Shown here: one piece after another, positions 27,085 through 37,336 of the stretch
Layout: each line of letters starts with the position of its first letter
How positions within the stretch are numbered: position 1 is the first letter of the stretch
NCBI RefSeq assembly: GCF_004283175.1
Contig: NZ_RXNW01000010.1
Coordinates: 62,001 to 126,000 of the forward strand
DNA: 64,000 nt
Direction of reading: 5' to 3'
Source: Legionella longbeachae
GTDB lineage: Bacteria > Pseudomonadota > Gammaproteobacteria > Legionellales > Legionellaceae
Made by a program: the position numbers and the translations under genes
Notes under the pieces: generated by a model
Told to the model about the DNA's origin: nothing
Databases searched by the model: none
What the model saw: the letters and a program-made list of their open reading frames with translations, nothing else

Positions 27085-28245
27085 TTAAGCAACAGCCGCA
27101 ACAATTTTCTTTGCAGCATCAGTTAAACTGGTTGCAGCAATTACATTTAAATCACTCTTATTTAAAATATCAGCACCAAGTTGTGCATTATTACCCTCAA
27201 GACGCACAACTACAGGAATTTTTACATCAACTTCTTTCACAGCAGCAAGAATACCATCAGCGATGAGATCACAACGGACAATACCACCAAAGATATTAAC
27301 TAAAATACCTTTAACTTTTTCATCAGATATAATAATTTTTAGTGCTTCGCTCACTCTCTCTTTAGTAGCGCCCCCCCCAACATCCAGGAAATTTGCTGGA
27401 TCGCCTCCATGGAGCTTAATCACATCCATAGTCGCCATAGCCAGGCCTGCACCGTTGACCATACAGCCAATAGTTCCATCAAGTGGAATATAATTTAACT
27501 CCCAGTCACTCGCACGATTTTCCCGTTCATCTTCCTGTGATGCATCACGTAAACTCTTCAATTGAGGTTGGCGATACAATGCGTTACCATCAATATTGAT
27601 TTTGCCATCCAAACAAATTAATTGTCCTGATTGGCTCACTACGAGTGGGTTTATTTCCAATAGGCTCAAATCACACTCAACAAACATTTTGCCTAATCCC
27701 ATCATTAAATGGGTAAATTGCTTGATTTGATCATCTTGCAAACCTAATTTAAATCCTGCTTCACGGCATTGAAAAGGCATCACACCTACTAGAGGATCCA
27801 CGATTATTTTGAAAATTTTGTCAGGAGTTTCTTCTGCCACCTTTTCAATCTCAACCCCTCCCTCAGTAGAGGCCATGATTACTACTCTACGGGTAGCGCG
27901 ATCCACAACGGCACCAAGATATAATTCTCTTCCAATGTCACAGGTTTCTTCGATGAGAACCGCATTAACAGGTTGACCCTGTGCATCTGTTTGGTAGGTT
28001 ACCAAACGAGTTCCTAAAAGCGATTTCACTACAGAGGCTAATTCATCTTTATTAGCCACTACTTTGACCCCGCCGGCCTTGCCTCTTCCTCCAGCATGGA
28101 CTTGTGCTTTAACAACCCAACGATTTGTGGATAATTGTGAAGCCACTTGTAATGCATCATCAACACTATAGGCAACTTGGCCATTTGGAACTGGTAAATT
28201 ATATTTTGCAAACAATTGTTTGGCTTGGTATTCATGTAAATTCAT
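27085..28245 (-). CDS. sucC: Succinyl-CoA synthetase beta subunit
   Basis: ATP-grasp beta subunit that binds nucleotide and, with SucD, completes succinyl-CoA conversion. Start [12 protein letters not shown] with AAAGG six bases upstream (386 aa); an ATG 13 codons earlier is rejected. Motifs: [24 protein letters not shown], the phosphate-loop region [15 protein letters not shown], and [11 protein letters not shown]. It lies 59 bases after sucB in the same operon. Confidence 0.97.
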   Translation of the reverse strand: MNLHEYQAKQLFAKYNLPVPNGQVAYSVDDALQVASQLSTNRWVVKAQVHAGGRGKAGGVKVVANKDELASVVKSLLGTRLVTYQTDAQGQPVNAVLIEETCDIGRELYLGAVVDRATRRVVIMASTEGGVEIEKVAEETPDKIFKIIVDPLVGVMPFQCREAGFKLGLQDDQIKQFTHLMMGLGKMFVECDLSLLEINPLVVSQSGQLICLDGKINIDGNALYRQPQLKSLRDASQEDERENRASDWELNYIPLDGTIGCMVNGAGLAMATMDVIKLHGGDPANFLDVGGGATKERVSEALKIIISDEKVKGILVNIFGGIVRCDLIADGILAAVKEVDVKIPVVVRLEGNNAQLGADILNKSDLNVIAATSLTDAAKKIVAAVA

Positions 28246-28304
28246 TGCAATTACCTTTCTAAAAAAAGCAAAATTCATCAGCACATACGTGCCAATGAAA
28301 AAAC

Positions 28305-29534
28305 TTAAACATTAAGTAAAAGACGAGCGGGATCTTCCAATAGCTCTTTCACACTCACCAGAAATTGGACTGAATCTTTACCATCAATTAAACGATGATC
28401 ATAAGACAGAGCCACATACATCATAGGACGAATTACAATTTGTCCTTTTTCCACCACAGGTCTTTCTTCTATCTTGTGCATTCCCAAAATACCTGTTTGT
28501 GGGGGATTAATGATTGGAGTAGCCAATAAAGAACCAAACACCCCGCCATTGGTTATAGTAAATGTACCACCTTGCATATCTTCCATAGCCAATTTACCTT
28601 GTCTGGCTTTTGTTGCAGCATCATTAATTGCCAGTTCAATATTAGCCATACTCATTTGATCTGCATCACGGATTACAGGCACAACCAGCCCTCTATCGGT
28701 AGACACGGCAATACCTATATCATAAAAACCATGATACACCACATCTTGACCATCTATAGAAGCATTTACCGCAGGAAAACGCTTTAATGATTCAACAACC
28801 GCTTTCGTGAAAAAGGACATAAACCCAAGCTTAACACCATGCTTTTTCTCAAAACTGTCTTTATATTGAGCACGCATGTCCATCACTGCTTTTAAATTAA
28901 CTTCATTGAAAGTAGTCAGCATCGCTGCGTTATGTTGTGCTGCTAATAAGCGCTCTGCAATTTTTGCCCGTAATCGTGTCATTGGAACACGGCGCTCTTC
29001 ACGTACCCCCATTTGTACCTGCGTTGTTTGTTCTTTTGGGCTTTCTGCGGGTTTTGATGATTTTTCTCTGCTTGATTCTATATAGGCAAGAACGTCTTCT
29101 TTTGTAATGCGACCATCTTTTCCGCTGCCTTGGATTTGTCCTGGCTGAAGATCATGTTCTGCCATCATTCGCCTTACCACCGGACTTGTTGATTTATCTT
29201 CTTTAGCACTCACATTTTCTTTTGTAGAATCAGCCTGCTCTGCTTTCTTTTCCTCTTTGGAACCAGCCTTCTTTTCTTCTTTTGGTTCAGCTGCATCGCC
29301 TTCCTTTATTTTTGCGAGCAATTGTCCTGAATGGACCGTGTCTCCCTCTTGAAACATTATTTCACTTAATATTCCATCAACCGGAGCTGGAACCTCAAGA
29401 ACGACTTTGTCTGTTTCTAGATCCAACAAATTTTCATCACGGGAAACTTTATCACCCACTTTTTTATGCCAAGCAGCTATTGTTGCATCCGCTACTGACT
29501 CAGGCAAAACAGGGACTTTGACTTCAATCGACAT
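28305..29534 (-). CDS. sucB: 2-oxoglutarate dehydrogenase E2 (dihydrolipoyl succinyltransferase)
   Basis: Core of the 2-oxoglutarate dehydrogenase complex; moves the succinyl group from the E1-bound intermediate to CoA through a lipoyl arm. The 409-residue protein has one N-terminal lipoyl domain ([13 protein letters not shown], lipoyl-Lys about 44), a Lys/Glu-rich linker about 85-115, the E1/E3-binding domain ([12 protein letters not shown]...[11 protein letters not shown]), and the catalytic domain with [10 protein letters not shown]. It follows sucA after a 233-base spacer containing a hairpin. Confidence 0.97.
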   Translation of the reverse strand: MSIEVKVPVLPESVADATIAAWHKKVGDKVSRDENLLDLETDKVVLEVPAPVDGILSEIMFQEGDTVHSGQLLAKIKEGDAAEPKEEKKAGSKEEKKAEQADSTKENVSAKEDKSTSPVVRRMMAEHDLQPGQIQGSGKDGRITKEDVLAYIESSREKSSKPAESPKEQTTQVQMGVREERRVPMTRLRAKIAERLLAAQHNAAMLTTFNEVNLKAVMDMRAQYKDSFEKKHGVKLGFMSFFTKAVVESLKRFPAVNASIDGQDVVYHGFYDIGIAVSTDRGLVVPVIRDADQMSMANIELAINDAATKARQGKLAMEDMQGGTFTITNGGVFGSLLATPIINPPQTGILGMHKIEERPVVEKGQIVIRPMMYVALSYDHRLIDGKDSVQFLVSVKELLEDPARLLLNV

Positions 29535-29723
29535 GGTTATACCTTCTTATTTATTAGGGTTTATTACAATTCGACTATCTTTGCCGAAATCTCTTGATTC
29601 TCTGCGCTATTCTGCTCGCACACTTCATGTATGCTCAACTTCATTACCTCAAATTCAAGAAATTTTGAGCCAAGTCAGCAAATTGTAAACAGGCCCCTAG
29701 ATTCATTAACAAATTTGTAGACA

Positions 29724-29747
29724 GGAGACAGGTAATCCCCTGACTCC
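29724..29747 (-). repeat. Intercistronic hairpin, sucA-sucB
   Basis: Arms GGAGACAGG (29724-29732) and CCTGACTCC (29739-29747) pair at eight of nine positions with a six-base loop, 20 bases after the sucA stop. No T-tract follows, so mRNA stabilisation or processing is more likely than termination. Confidence 0.4.
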
Positions 29748-29767
29748 AGCTACGATAAATACAAATT

Positions 29768-32572
29768 TTAACTCAATAAAGCTTGCTCAACTAAAGCCTG
29801 CTGTTGCGCGGCATGCAAAGCAGGACTTCCTACAGCGGGTGCTGCAGCAGATTCTCTGCCTGCATATTGCAATGTTTGATCTGCATGCAAGCAATCTTTT
29901 ATATTATGTTGAGAAGAATACCAAATCCCCTGGTTTTGTGGTTCTTCTTGACACCAGATTACTTCTTTTGCTTGAGGATATTTTTTGAGCTCTGCAATAA
30001 GTGCTTTCTTAGGAAACGGATACAATTGCTCTATGCGCACCAACGCAATATGGTTCAACTTCTTGTCACGACGCATTTGTAAGAGGTCATAATAGACTTT
30101 GCCACAACACAACACGATTCGAGTCACTTTTTTTGCATTTAAATCATCAATTTCAGGAATAATGGTATGGAATTTTCCTTTAAATAAATCCTCTAGCGGT
30201 GAGACTGCTAATTTATGGCGCAATAAACTCTTTGGGGTCATCACAATTAAAGGTTTGCGGAAGTTACGAATAACTTGCCTTCGTAATAAATGGAAAATCT
30301 GTGCCGGGGTTGTTGGAGTACATACCTGTATGTTGTGCTGTGCACAAAGCTGCATATACCGTTCTAAACGAGCCGATGAATGCTCAGGACCTTGTCCTTC
30401 ATATCCATGCGGTAATAACATGACTAAACCACATAAACGACCCCACTTTTGCTCGCCTGAACTAATAAATTGGTCGACAACTACCTGAGCACCATTTGCA
30501 AAGTCACCAAACTGGGCTTCCCACAACACTAAAAAGTTAGGATCGGAAGAAGAATATCCATATTCAAAAGCCAGGACAGCTTCTTCAGACAGTACTGAAT
30601 CAATTACAGAAAAAGGGCGGTTAAGTTCATTAGTTATATGTTCCAAAGGAGTGAATGTATCGCCAGTTTCCACATCATGTAATATAGCATGACGATGTGC
30701 AAACGTCCCCCTTCCAGAATCTTGGCCTGAAAGGCGAACACCATAACCTTCCTGGACTAGGCTTGCATAAGCCATAGTTTCAGCATATCCCCAGTTCATG
30801 GGTAACTCACCTGCGGTCATTTTATCACGTTCATTTAATAAACGCTGAACCACTGGATGTAATGAAAAACCTTTAGGCAGGTCATTTAATTGTTTCGCCA
30901 ATTTCTGTAAACTGGTTTTAGAAATTGTAGTATCAGCTTTATCAGTCCATTTTGCATCAATGTAAGGCGTCCAATCCATTGCATGTTTGCCTTCATAATC
31001 GCCGTGTACCAAATCTACAACCGCTTTACCTTTATCTAAACTATCACGATATGAATCTACTAATTTTTCAGCATCTTTGCTTGTTAATAGATCTTCTTTA
31101 ATAAGTTGATCTGCATAGATTTCTCGTATGGGACGCATTGATTTAATTTTTTTATACATTGCAGGTTGCGTTACCGCTGGTTCATCAGCTTCATTATGTC
31201 CATGTCTTCTGTAACACACGAGATCAATAACAACATCGCGTTTGAACTTCATCCTAAAATCAAATGCTAACTGAGTAGCGAACACGACTGCTTCGGGATC
31301 ATCGCCGTTTACATGAATCACAGGAGCCTGAACCATTTTAGCAACATCAGTACAGTATAAAGTCGAGCGCGCATCTAAAGGGTTACTGGTTGTAAAACCT
31401 ATCTGGTTGTTAATAACGATATGAACTGTGCCTCCAGTACAATATCCTCGAGATTGAGAAAAGTTAAACGTTTCCATCACGACACCTTGGCCAGCAAATG
31501 CAGCATCTCCATGGATAACGATTGGCACTACTTTTTCTTTTTTGTCGATATCATTACGCCGTCTTTGACGAGCACGCACTGATCCCTCTACTACTGGGCC
31601 AATAATTTCTAGATGAGAGGGATTGAATGCCAATGCTAAGTGTACTACGGAACCTGAATTTGTTTTTATATCGGATGAAAAACCCAAATGATACTTTACA
31701 TCTCCAGTACGTTCCGATTTAATTTTTCCTTCAAACTCTTGAAAAAGGGCATTAGGCTCTTTACCCAGTACATTTACAAGAACATTTAACCGTCCTCGAT
31801 GTGCCATACCAATAATTACTTCCTTTACATTATCCCTTCCGGCACATTGAATAATTTCCTTCATCATAGGAATTAAAGAATCCCCGCCTTCAAGCGAAAA
31901 TCGCTTTTGTCCTACATAACGGGTACCCAAATAACGTTCCAACCCATCTGCAGCAATAAGATCTTTTAGGATTTCGATTTTTTTTGATGTATCTAAGGTT
32001 GGGCGACCCCGCACAGACTCCATCCGTTGTTGCAACCATTCTATTTCTTTAGTATCAGAAATATGCATGTATTCAATACCAATGCTGCCACAGTATGTTT
32101 CACGCAACGCTTGATATATTTCATCTAATGTCATTTCAGGTCCATTAAAAGTGGTTCCTGCAAAAAACTTTCGACTTTTATCGACATCAGACAAATGATG
32201 ATAGTCCAGCTCCAGAGCTGGAACGGGTATACGTTCTGCCATTTCCAGTGGATCCAACCTGGCAGCATGATGCCCCATTGCTCGATATGCATTAATTAAG
32301 TGGGCAATCCGAAATTGTTGATTGTCAGTTGATTGGACTACGGGTATTGCTTTTTTATCTGCATTCTGCAAAAAATATTCGCGAATATCTCTATGAGAAA
32401 GCTCTTTTTCGGCATTGTTCACTTTAGGTAAAGCACTAAATACTGCTCGCCATTCAGCCGAAACAGAGTTAGGATCAGCAAGATAATCCTCATATAGACT
32501 ATCAATATAAGCCATACTTCCACCAGATAAATAGGAAGATGCCCATTCATTTTGCAGATTGGAACTGCTCAT
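29768..32572 (-). CDS. sucA: 2-oxoglutarate dehydrogenase E1
   Basis: Thiamine-diphosphate enzyme that decarboxylates 2-oxoglutarate and loads succinyl onto SucB lipoate. Start chosen at MSSSNLQNEWASSYLSG (934 aa, the family length) with GGAG about a dozen bases upstream; the open frame continues 41 codons further but that part is spacer containing a palindrome. Motifs: the N-terminal YIDSLYEDY, IGMAHRGRLNVLVN, HGDAAFAGQG, the ThDP site NNQIGFTT, and CRRHGHNEADEP-type sequence (YRRHGHNEADEPAVTQP). Confidence 0.96.
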   Translation of the reverse strand: MSSSNLQNEWASSYLSGGSMAYIDSLYEDYLADPNSVSAEWRAVFSALPKVNNAEKELSHRDIREYFLQNADKKAIPVVQSTDNQQFRIAHLINAYRAMGHHAARLDPLEMAERIPVPALELDYHHLSDVDKSRKFFAGTTFNGPEMTLDEIYQALRETYCGSIGIEYMHISDTKEIEWLQQRMESVRGRPTLDTSKKIEILKDLIAADGLERYLGTRYVGQKRFSLEGGDSLIPMMKEIIQCAGRDNVKEVIIGMAHRGRLNVLVNVLGKEPNALFQEFEGKIKSERTGDVKYHLGFSSDIKTNSGSVVHLALAFNPSHLEIIGPVVEGSVRARQRRRNDIDKKEKVVPIVIHGDAAFAGQGVVMETFNFSQSRGYCTGGTVHIVINNQIGFTTSNPLDARSTLYCTDVAKMVQAPVIHVNGDDPEAVVFATQLAFDFRMKFKRDVVIDLVCYRRHGHNEADEPAVTQPAMYKKIKSMRPIREIYADQLIKEDLLTSKDAEKLVDSYRDSLDKGKAVVDLVHGDYEGKHAMDWTPYIDAKWTDKADTTISKTSLQKLAKQLNDLPKGFSLHPVVQRLLNERDKMTAGELPMNWGYAETMAYASLVQEGYGVRLSGQDSGRGTFAHRHAILHDVETGDTFTPLEHITNELNRPFSVIDSVLSEEAVLAFEYGYSSSDPNFLVLWEAQFGDFANGAQVVVDQFISSGEQKWGRLCGLVMLLPHGYEGQGPEHSSARLERYMQLCAQHNIQVCTPTTPAQIFHLLRRQVIRNFRKPLIVMTPKSLLRHKLAVSPLEDLFKGKFHTIIPEIDDLNAKKVTRIVLCCGKVYYDLLQMRRDKKLNHIALVRIEQLYPFPKKALIAELKKYPQAKEVIWCQEEPQNQGIWYSSQHNIKDCLHADQTLQYAGRESAAAPAVGSPALHAAQQQALVEQALLS

Positions 32573-32651
32573 TTTTCTCTCTCCAAAGGGGTATTGATCA
32601 CTACCACCATTAAAATTGGCTATTCCACTCATCCACGTGGATAAAACGGCT

Positions 32652-32669
32652 ATCCCTGCAAGCAGGGAT
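32652..32669 (-). repeat. Intercistronic palindrome, sdhB-sucA
   Basis: Arms ATCCCTGC and GCAGGGAT separated by AA, in the 234-base spacer ahead of sucA and about 80 bases upstream of its start. Probably forms a hairpin in the mRNA leader of sucA; it lacks a terminator tail. Confidence 0.5.
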
Positions 32670-32806
32670 TCGTCCTTATCCTGGTTCCGACTCAAAAACC
32701 TGGGATAATAACTCTTATGCTAGAGATTTGAGTTATTGAACATCCGATTCAATTCAATACAGGTTTAGTAGTTTTTTACCAGGCACCCAAAAAATAATAC
32801 AATATA

Positions 32807-33529
32807 TTAAGTTTCCTGTTTCAACATTTGTACGCGAATCTCTCCAATCGCCTTTGTCGGATTGAGTCCCTTAGGACAAACATTCGTACAGTTCATAATG
32901 CTGCGACAACGAAATACACTGAATGGATCCTGCAATTTTTCCAGGCGATGTGTAGTTGCTTTATCTCGGCTATCAGCTAAAAAACGTCTTGCCTGTAATA
33001 ATCCAGCAGGCCCCACAAATTTTTCCGGATTCCACCAAAATGAAGGGCATGAACTAGTACAGCATGCACATAGAATACATTCATACAATCCATCAAGTTG
33101 TGCCCGCTCCTCCGGAGATTGCAATCGTTCTCGCGCGGGAGCAACTTCGTCATTTTGCAAATAGGGTTCTATACGTTCATATTGTTGATAAAATTGGGAC
33201 ATATCAACAGCCAGATCTCTAATCACTGGAAACCCAGGTAAAGGGCGAATCACTACTTTATCTGTCTGCAATTGAGAGATATGAGTAATACATGCTAAAC
33301 CATTAGTTCCATTAATGTTCATTCCATCAGAACCACATACGCCTTCACGACACGATCGTCTGTAAGTAATGGAAGGATCCTGTTCTGCTTTCAAACGCTC
33401 GAGTAAAGTAAGTAACATAGGATCACTTTTGGCTGGAATGTCCAGCTCATAATCTTTCATATATGGCTTAGCATCCACCTCTGGATTATAGCGATATATT
33501 GATAAGGTCAATTTTCTACTATCTGCCAT
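32807..33529 (-). CDS. sdhB: Succinate dehydrogenase iron-sulfur subunit
   Basis: Electron-transfer subunit of complex II. The 240-residue protein has the 2Fe-2S cysteines (SCREGVCGSDGMNINGTNG and the following LAC), then CILCACCTSSCP and CRSIMNCTNVCPKG for the 4Fe-4S and 3Fe-4S clusters. It follows sdhA by 14 bases and ends ahead of the sucA leader. Confidence 0.97.
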   Translation of the reverse strand: MADSRKLTLSIYRYNPEVDAKPYMKDYELDIPAKSDPMLLTLLERLKAEQDPSITYRRSCREGVCGSDGMNINGTNGLACITHISQLQTDKVVIRPLPGFPVIRDLAVDMSQFYQQYERIEPYLQNDEVAPARERLQSPEERAQLDGLYECILCACCTSSCPSFWWNPEKFVGPAGLLQARRFLADSRDKATTHRLEKLQDPFSVFRCRSIMNCTNVCPKGLNPTKAIGEIRVQMLKQET

Positions 33530-33543
33530 GTAATGTATCCTCT

Positions 33544-35313
33544 TTAATAAACACGTTCTTTGGGCATAAAAGGCTCGACATGCTTAGGTGATGCATTAAC
33601 TGGTCGAAAATCAATCGTCTCACCCTCCTCAAAATAAAGTGTATGTTTAATCCAGTTTTTATCATCCCTACTTGGATAATCTTCTCGGCTATGTGCACCA
33701 CGACTTTCAGTACGTACCATTGCCGATTGTGCCGTAGCATATGCAGTTGCCATTAAGTTATCCAACTCCAACGCACTTACTCGTTCCGTATTAAATACTT
33801 TGCTTTTATCCGCTAATTTTGCATGTGCTAAACGCTCACGTAAAGCTTGCAGGCGTTTTAATCCTGAAGCCATAACATCCCCGGTACGGAACACACCAAA
33901 ATCCTCTTGCATCACACGTTGCATTTCATCATGAATTACTGCAGGACTTTCACCTTCTTTTGAATTGTTCCAGCGGTTAAATCGTTCTAAAGACGGAGCC
34001 AGATCATCATCACTAATATAGGTCACATCAGGTAAGTGGTTTGATTGCCATAATTCTTCAACATGCAAGCCTGCTGCTCGTCCAAATACAACCAAATCAA
34101 GCAGGGAATTACCGCCGAGACGATTTGCTCCATGTACTGATACACAAGCACACTCCCCTACCGCATACAAACCTTCAACTACATGTTCTTGACCGTTAGT
34201 TTTGGTAATAACTTGTCCATACATATTGGTAGGGATACCTCCCATGCTGTAATGGCAAGTAGGTACGACAGGAATAGGCTCAACAATCGGATCGATACCC
34301 GCGAACTTAAGCGATAACTCACGAATTCCAGGCAAACGTGACTTAATAAGATCTGCACCTAAATGATCTAATTTTAATTTAACATGATCAATGCCCTTAG
34401 GATCAAATCCTTTCCCTGCACGTATCTCTAAAGCCATAGAACGTGCTACAACATCCCGGGAAGCCAAATCTTTAACTCGGGGAGCGTAACGCTCCATAAA
34501 ACGCTCACCATCTTTGTTGATTAAATAACCACCCTCACCGCGGCACCCCTCGGTAACCAAAACACCTGCTCCAGCGATTCCCGTAGGATGAAATTGCCAC
34601 ATTTCCATATCTTGTAACGGAATACCGGCTCTTAACGCCATACCATACCCATCACCTGTATTAATAAACGCATTCGTAGTGGATTGATAAATACGACCAG
34701 CCCCACCAGTAGCCAAAATACATACTCGTGCTTGAAAAAAGACAACTTCCCCTGTTTCAATACACATAGCGGTTACACCAGAAATACGCCCATGGGCATC
34801 TTTAACTAAATCAAGAGCATACCACTCGCTAAATATAGCCGCTTTTGCTTTTAAATTTTGTTGATAAAGAGTATGAAGTAACGCATGTCCTGTTCTATCT
34901 GCCGCAGCACAAGTACGGGCGGCCTGTTCGCCACCAAAGTTTTTGGATTGGCCTCCAAACTGGCGTTGATAAATTCTGCCATTATCCATTCGAGAGAATG
35001 GCAACCCCATATGCTCCAATTCATAGACAGCTTCAGGACCTGTTTTACAGAGATATTCAATCGAATCCTGATCACCAATATAATCCGCCCCTTTTACAGT
35101 ATCATACATATGCCAACGCCAATCGTCATCATGTGCATTTCCTAATGCACATGTAATACCGCCTTGCGCTGAAACTGTATGTGAGCGAGTTGGAAATACT
35201 TTAGATAAGAGTGCAACTTTTAAACCCGATTTAGCCATTTGCAGTGAAGCGCGCATTCCAGCCCCACCTGCACCTATAATTACAGCATCAAATTCATTAC
35301 GTGCAATTGCCAT
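33544..35313 (-). CDS. sdhA: Succinate dehydrogenase flavoprotein subunit
   Basis: Catalytic subunit of complex II that oxidises succinate to fumarate. The 589-residue protein has the dinucleotide-binding [10 protein letters not shown] motif, the covalent-FAD His in [11 protein letters not shown], the [11 protein letters not shown] region and the active-site stretch [11 protein letters not shown]. It starts one base after sdhD ends, indicating tight coupling. Confidence 0.97.
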   Translation of the reverse strand: MAIARNEFDAVIIGAGGAGMRASLQMAKSGLKVALLSKVFPTRSHTVSAQGGITCALGNAHDDDWRWHMYDTVKGADYIGDQDSIEYLCKTGPEAVYELEHMGLPFSRMDNGRIYQRQFGGQSKNFGGEQAARTCAAADRTGHALLHTLYQQNLKAKAAIFSEWYALDLVKDAHGRISGVTAMCIETGEVVFFQARVCILATGGAGRIYQSTTNAFINTGDGYGMALRAGIPLQDMEMWQFHPTGIAGAGVLVTEGCRGEGGYLINKDGERFMERYAPRVKDLASRDVVARSMALEIRAGKGFDPKGIDHVKLKLDHLGADLIKSRLPGIRELSLKFAGIDPIVEPIPVVPTCHYSMGGIPTNMYGQVITKTNGQEHVVEGLYAVGECACVSVHGANRLGGNSLLDLVVFGRAAGLHVEELWQSNHLPDVTYISDDDLAPSLERFNRWNNSKEGESPAVIHDEMQRVMQEDFGVFRTGDVMASGLKRLQALRERLAHAKLADKSKVFNTERVSALELDNLMATAYATAQSAMVRTESRGAHSREDYPSRDDKNWIKHTLYFEEGETIDFRPVNASPKHVEPFMPKERVY

Positions 35314-35314
35314 G

Positions 35315-35662
35315 CTACCGCCCCCAAAGGATCATTAAGCCCCAGACAAATTGACTAAGGAGCCATAAAACAACTATCATTTGTACTGATACACGCAGAA
35401 CAGTACATTTCATATAATCTGTAGTTACAGTCCAAAGACCTATCCAAGCATGTAAAGAAAGAGCAAATAAAGCAATTATGGATGCGATCTGAACCACAAT
35501 ATTAGAAAACAGAGCATGCCATTGAGCAAAACTCAGTCCAGGATGAGATAACAAAAAACCGATTATAAAAATAGTGTACACAGCAAAATAAACCGCCGTT
35601 ACTCGTTGAATTAACCAATCTTTTAACCCATTACCTGTCAAGCTAGTGACATTAGTTACCAT
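35315..35662 (-). CDS. sdhD: Succinate dehydrogenase membrane anchor SdhD
   Basis: Small anchor subunit of complex II: 115 residues with three membrane helices, binding quinone and heme b with SdhC. The [18 protein letters not shown] stretch holds the probable heme-ligand His and the quinone-site Asp-Tyr pair. Its start overlaps the 3' end of sdhC by seven bases. Confidence 0.93.
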   Translation of the reverse strand: MVTNVTSLTGNGLKDWLIQRVTAVYFAVYTIFIIGFLLSHPGLSFAQWHALFSNIVVQIASIIALFALSLHAWIGLWTVTTDYMKCTVLRVSVQMIVVLWLLSQFVWGLMILWGR

Positions 35663-36030
35663 ATCCAGATTCCTAGAAAAATTGCCAAAATAACAGTAAG
35701 AACAATGACTAAAATAGCCGAATTGCGGCCGGCATTAAGATGCTCACCAACGCCTATATCCATCAAAAGATGGCGTATCCCTGCAAGCAAATGATAAATC
35801 ATGGCCGAACCAAATGCCCAAACCACCATTTTATAACATGATTGAGATAATAAATTTTTCACGTGAAGAAATGCTTCTTCTGATTGTACTGATTGCCCCC
35901 AAATAAATAACATAATGGGCAATAATAAAAATAAAACTACCCCTGAAATCCGATGCAATATGGAAGCGATTGCCATTGGGGGGTATTTCAAACTAACCAA
36001 ATCTAGATTAACGGGTCTTTTTTTATTCAC
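35656..36030 (-). CDS. sdhC: Succinate dehydrogenase cytochrome b556 subunit SdhC
   Basis: First gene of the sdhCDAB-sucABCD run. The 124-residue anchor subunit starts MNKKRPVNLDL, has the SILHRISGV quinone-site segment and three membrane helices; YHLLAGIRHLLMD contains the heme-ligand His. The promoter must lie in the AT-rich region upstream. Citrate synthase, often adjacent, is not next to it here. Confidence 0.94.
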   Translation of the reverse strand: MNKKRPVNLDLVSLKYPPMAIASILHRISGVVLFLLLPIMLFIWGQSVQSEEAFLHVKNLLSQSCYKMVVWAFGSAMIYHLLAGIRHLLMDIGVGEHLNAGRNSAILVIVLTVILAIFLGIWIW

Positions 36031-36360
36031 TGTAGTTTTCTTCCTTAATTTAGAGAAAGTTATTAAATAAAGTACAAATGCGAGTATAGCACTCTGTTTT
36101 TATCACGCAAGATTAAGTCTCTATCGAATTCGAATAAAAGTAAACAGTATCTGTAATTTGGACAATATTTTATTACAAATCTCTTGCACCACGATGAATT
36201 TGTCAGGGCAAAGTTTTTTCATTGCCAAGGGGAAGAATATTTATTAAATGGACATACGTACAGAAAAATAATGGGGCAGATGTATTAAAATCACAACCTG
36301 TATGTATGTAAATTTAATATATAAGACAATGGCCACTCAGAAGGCGAGAGATAAGAATTT
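36031..36360. other. Upstream region of the sdh-suc operon
   Basis: About 330 AT-rich bases between sdhC and the 3' end of the upstream hypothetical gene, both leftward. It should contain the operon promoter and leader, but I see no confident hexamer pair. An inverted repeat at 36347-36368 (AGAGATA and TATCTCT) overlaps the stop of the hypothetical gene and may terminate it. No ORF of note. Confidence 0.4.
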
Positions 36361-36981
36361 CTATCTCTTGGGAGACGGGGTTGAATGGGGTTGTTTATAT
36401 GAATCTCGCGGTGCCTCAGATGGATATCCGTATTTGTCTGCATTTTGTTTCACAATTTGTAAATAACGTTCCCCCCACTCGCCGGGATCAAAGTTAGTGA
36501 CTACCACATTGTAGGCTAAATTAATAATTGACTCAAAGGCCTTTCTTTGCGGCAATAAATGCCCTCCAAAAGAGACTTGAACTTCTGTATCTGTAGTAAT
36601 TCCTTCTTTTTTCAAACGCTCAATCAAAATGTAAATCATTTTTTCTATAGTCATATAGAGTTTATGCATAGACATGCCTGCATGGTACATTTGTGCGCAT
36701 TTAGAAGTTGCGAGTTTTGATCCGGAATCATGGATAGGATATACGAACTCATATTCATCCGTACCTGGAATTAGTTCAGGATTAATAATCAAAGGAGGTG
36801 AAATAGTATCAATAAACGGTGACACAATATATAACTGAAAATCAGCCCAATGCCACCAAATTTGATACACTCGCTCAACTAGAACTACTGGATCATTTAA
36901 GTCTGCTTCCATTTCCAATCGACGCTTCCCAATATCGATGCCGATCGTTGGAGTTTCAGGGATATCAGTGCTATCAGCCAT
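36361..36981 (-). CDS. Hypothetical protein (206 aa)
   Basis: A 206-residue soluble protein with no signal peptide or membrane helix. Distinctive parts: an acidic N-terminus, an aromatic-rich stretch (VYQIWWHWADFQLYIVSPF), a central IHDSGSKLATSKCAQMYHAGMS-type segment, and a Pro/Ser/Lys-rich tail (HSTPSPKR). I do not recognise the family; it could be Legionella-restricted. It sits 330 bases upstream of sdhC in the same direction, but a hairpin at its end suggests a separate transcript. Confidence 0.7.
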   Translation of the reverse strand: MADSTDIPETPTIGIDIGKRRLEMEADLNDPVVLVERVYQIWWHWADFQLYIVSPFIDTISPPLIINPELIPGTDEYEFVYPIHDSGSKLATSKCAQMYHAGMSMHKLYMTIEKMIYILIERLKKEGITTDTEVQVSFGGHLLPQRKAFESIINLAYNVVVTNFDPGEWGERYLQIVKQNADKYGYPSEAPRDSYKQPHSTPSPKR

Positions 36982-37120
36982 TTATTTGTCACATAAAAAT
37001 CAAGCTATAAGACTATATTAGCTCAAATTTCGCCAATGGGCACGCAAGTTAAAGTCGCATAAGTAAAAAAACTGTAAAAATGCTCGTACAACAATCTTTT
37101 TTCTCAGCGGAAAAAGTTCA

Positions 37121-37336
37121 TCAAAGATATTGATAATATTCAGGCTCTTGAGAACGACATTTAAAGCAAGAACTTTTACATTGTACTTTTTCCTCACACT
37201 TACGTATCACTCCTTTTCCGATCCATAGGTTAAGCATCGGTTGCAATGCCTGGAAGTCTAAATGAAATTCTCTAATCAATTGTTGCGTACTTACTACACC
37301 TTTTCGACGAATATAATCACGTATTTGCAGCAGCAT
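37121..37336 (-). CDS. feoC: FeoC-like regulator of ferrous iron transport
   Basis: A 71-residue winged-helix protein (MLLQIRDYIRRKGVVSTQQL, then LMNLWIGKGVIRK-like recognition segment) followed by a cysteine cluster (CEEKVQC, CFKC). Such cysteines bind an Fe-S cluster in FeoC proteins and are thought to link FeoB stability or activity to iron or oxygen. Its start lies inside the last codons of feoB (20-base overlap), so it is co-translated. Confidence 0.85.
   Translation of the reverse strand: MLLQIRDYIRRKGVVSTQQLIREFHLDFQALQPMLNLWIGKGVIRKCEEKVQCKSSCFKCRSQEPEYYQYL

Noticed and set aside
32573-32695. Longer sucA start 41 codons upstream
   Set aside because: The extension contains a palindrome and lacks E1 family sequence, whereas MSSSNLQNEW has GGAG upstream and gives the family length.
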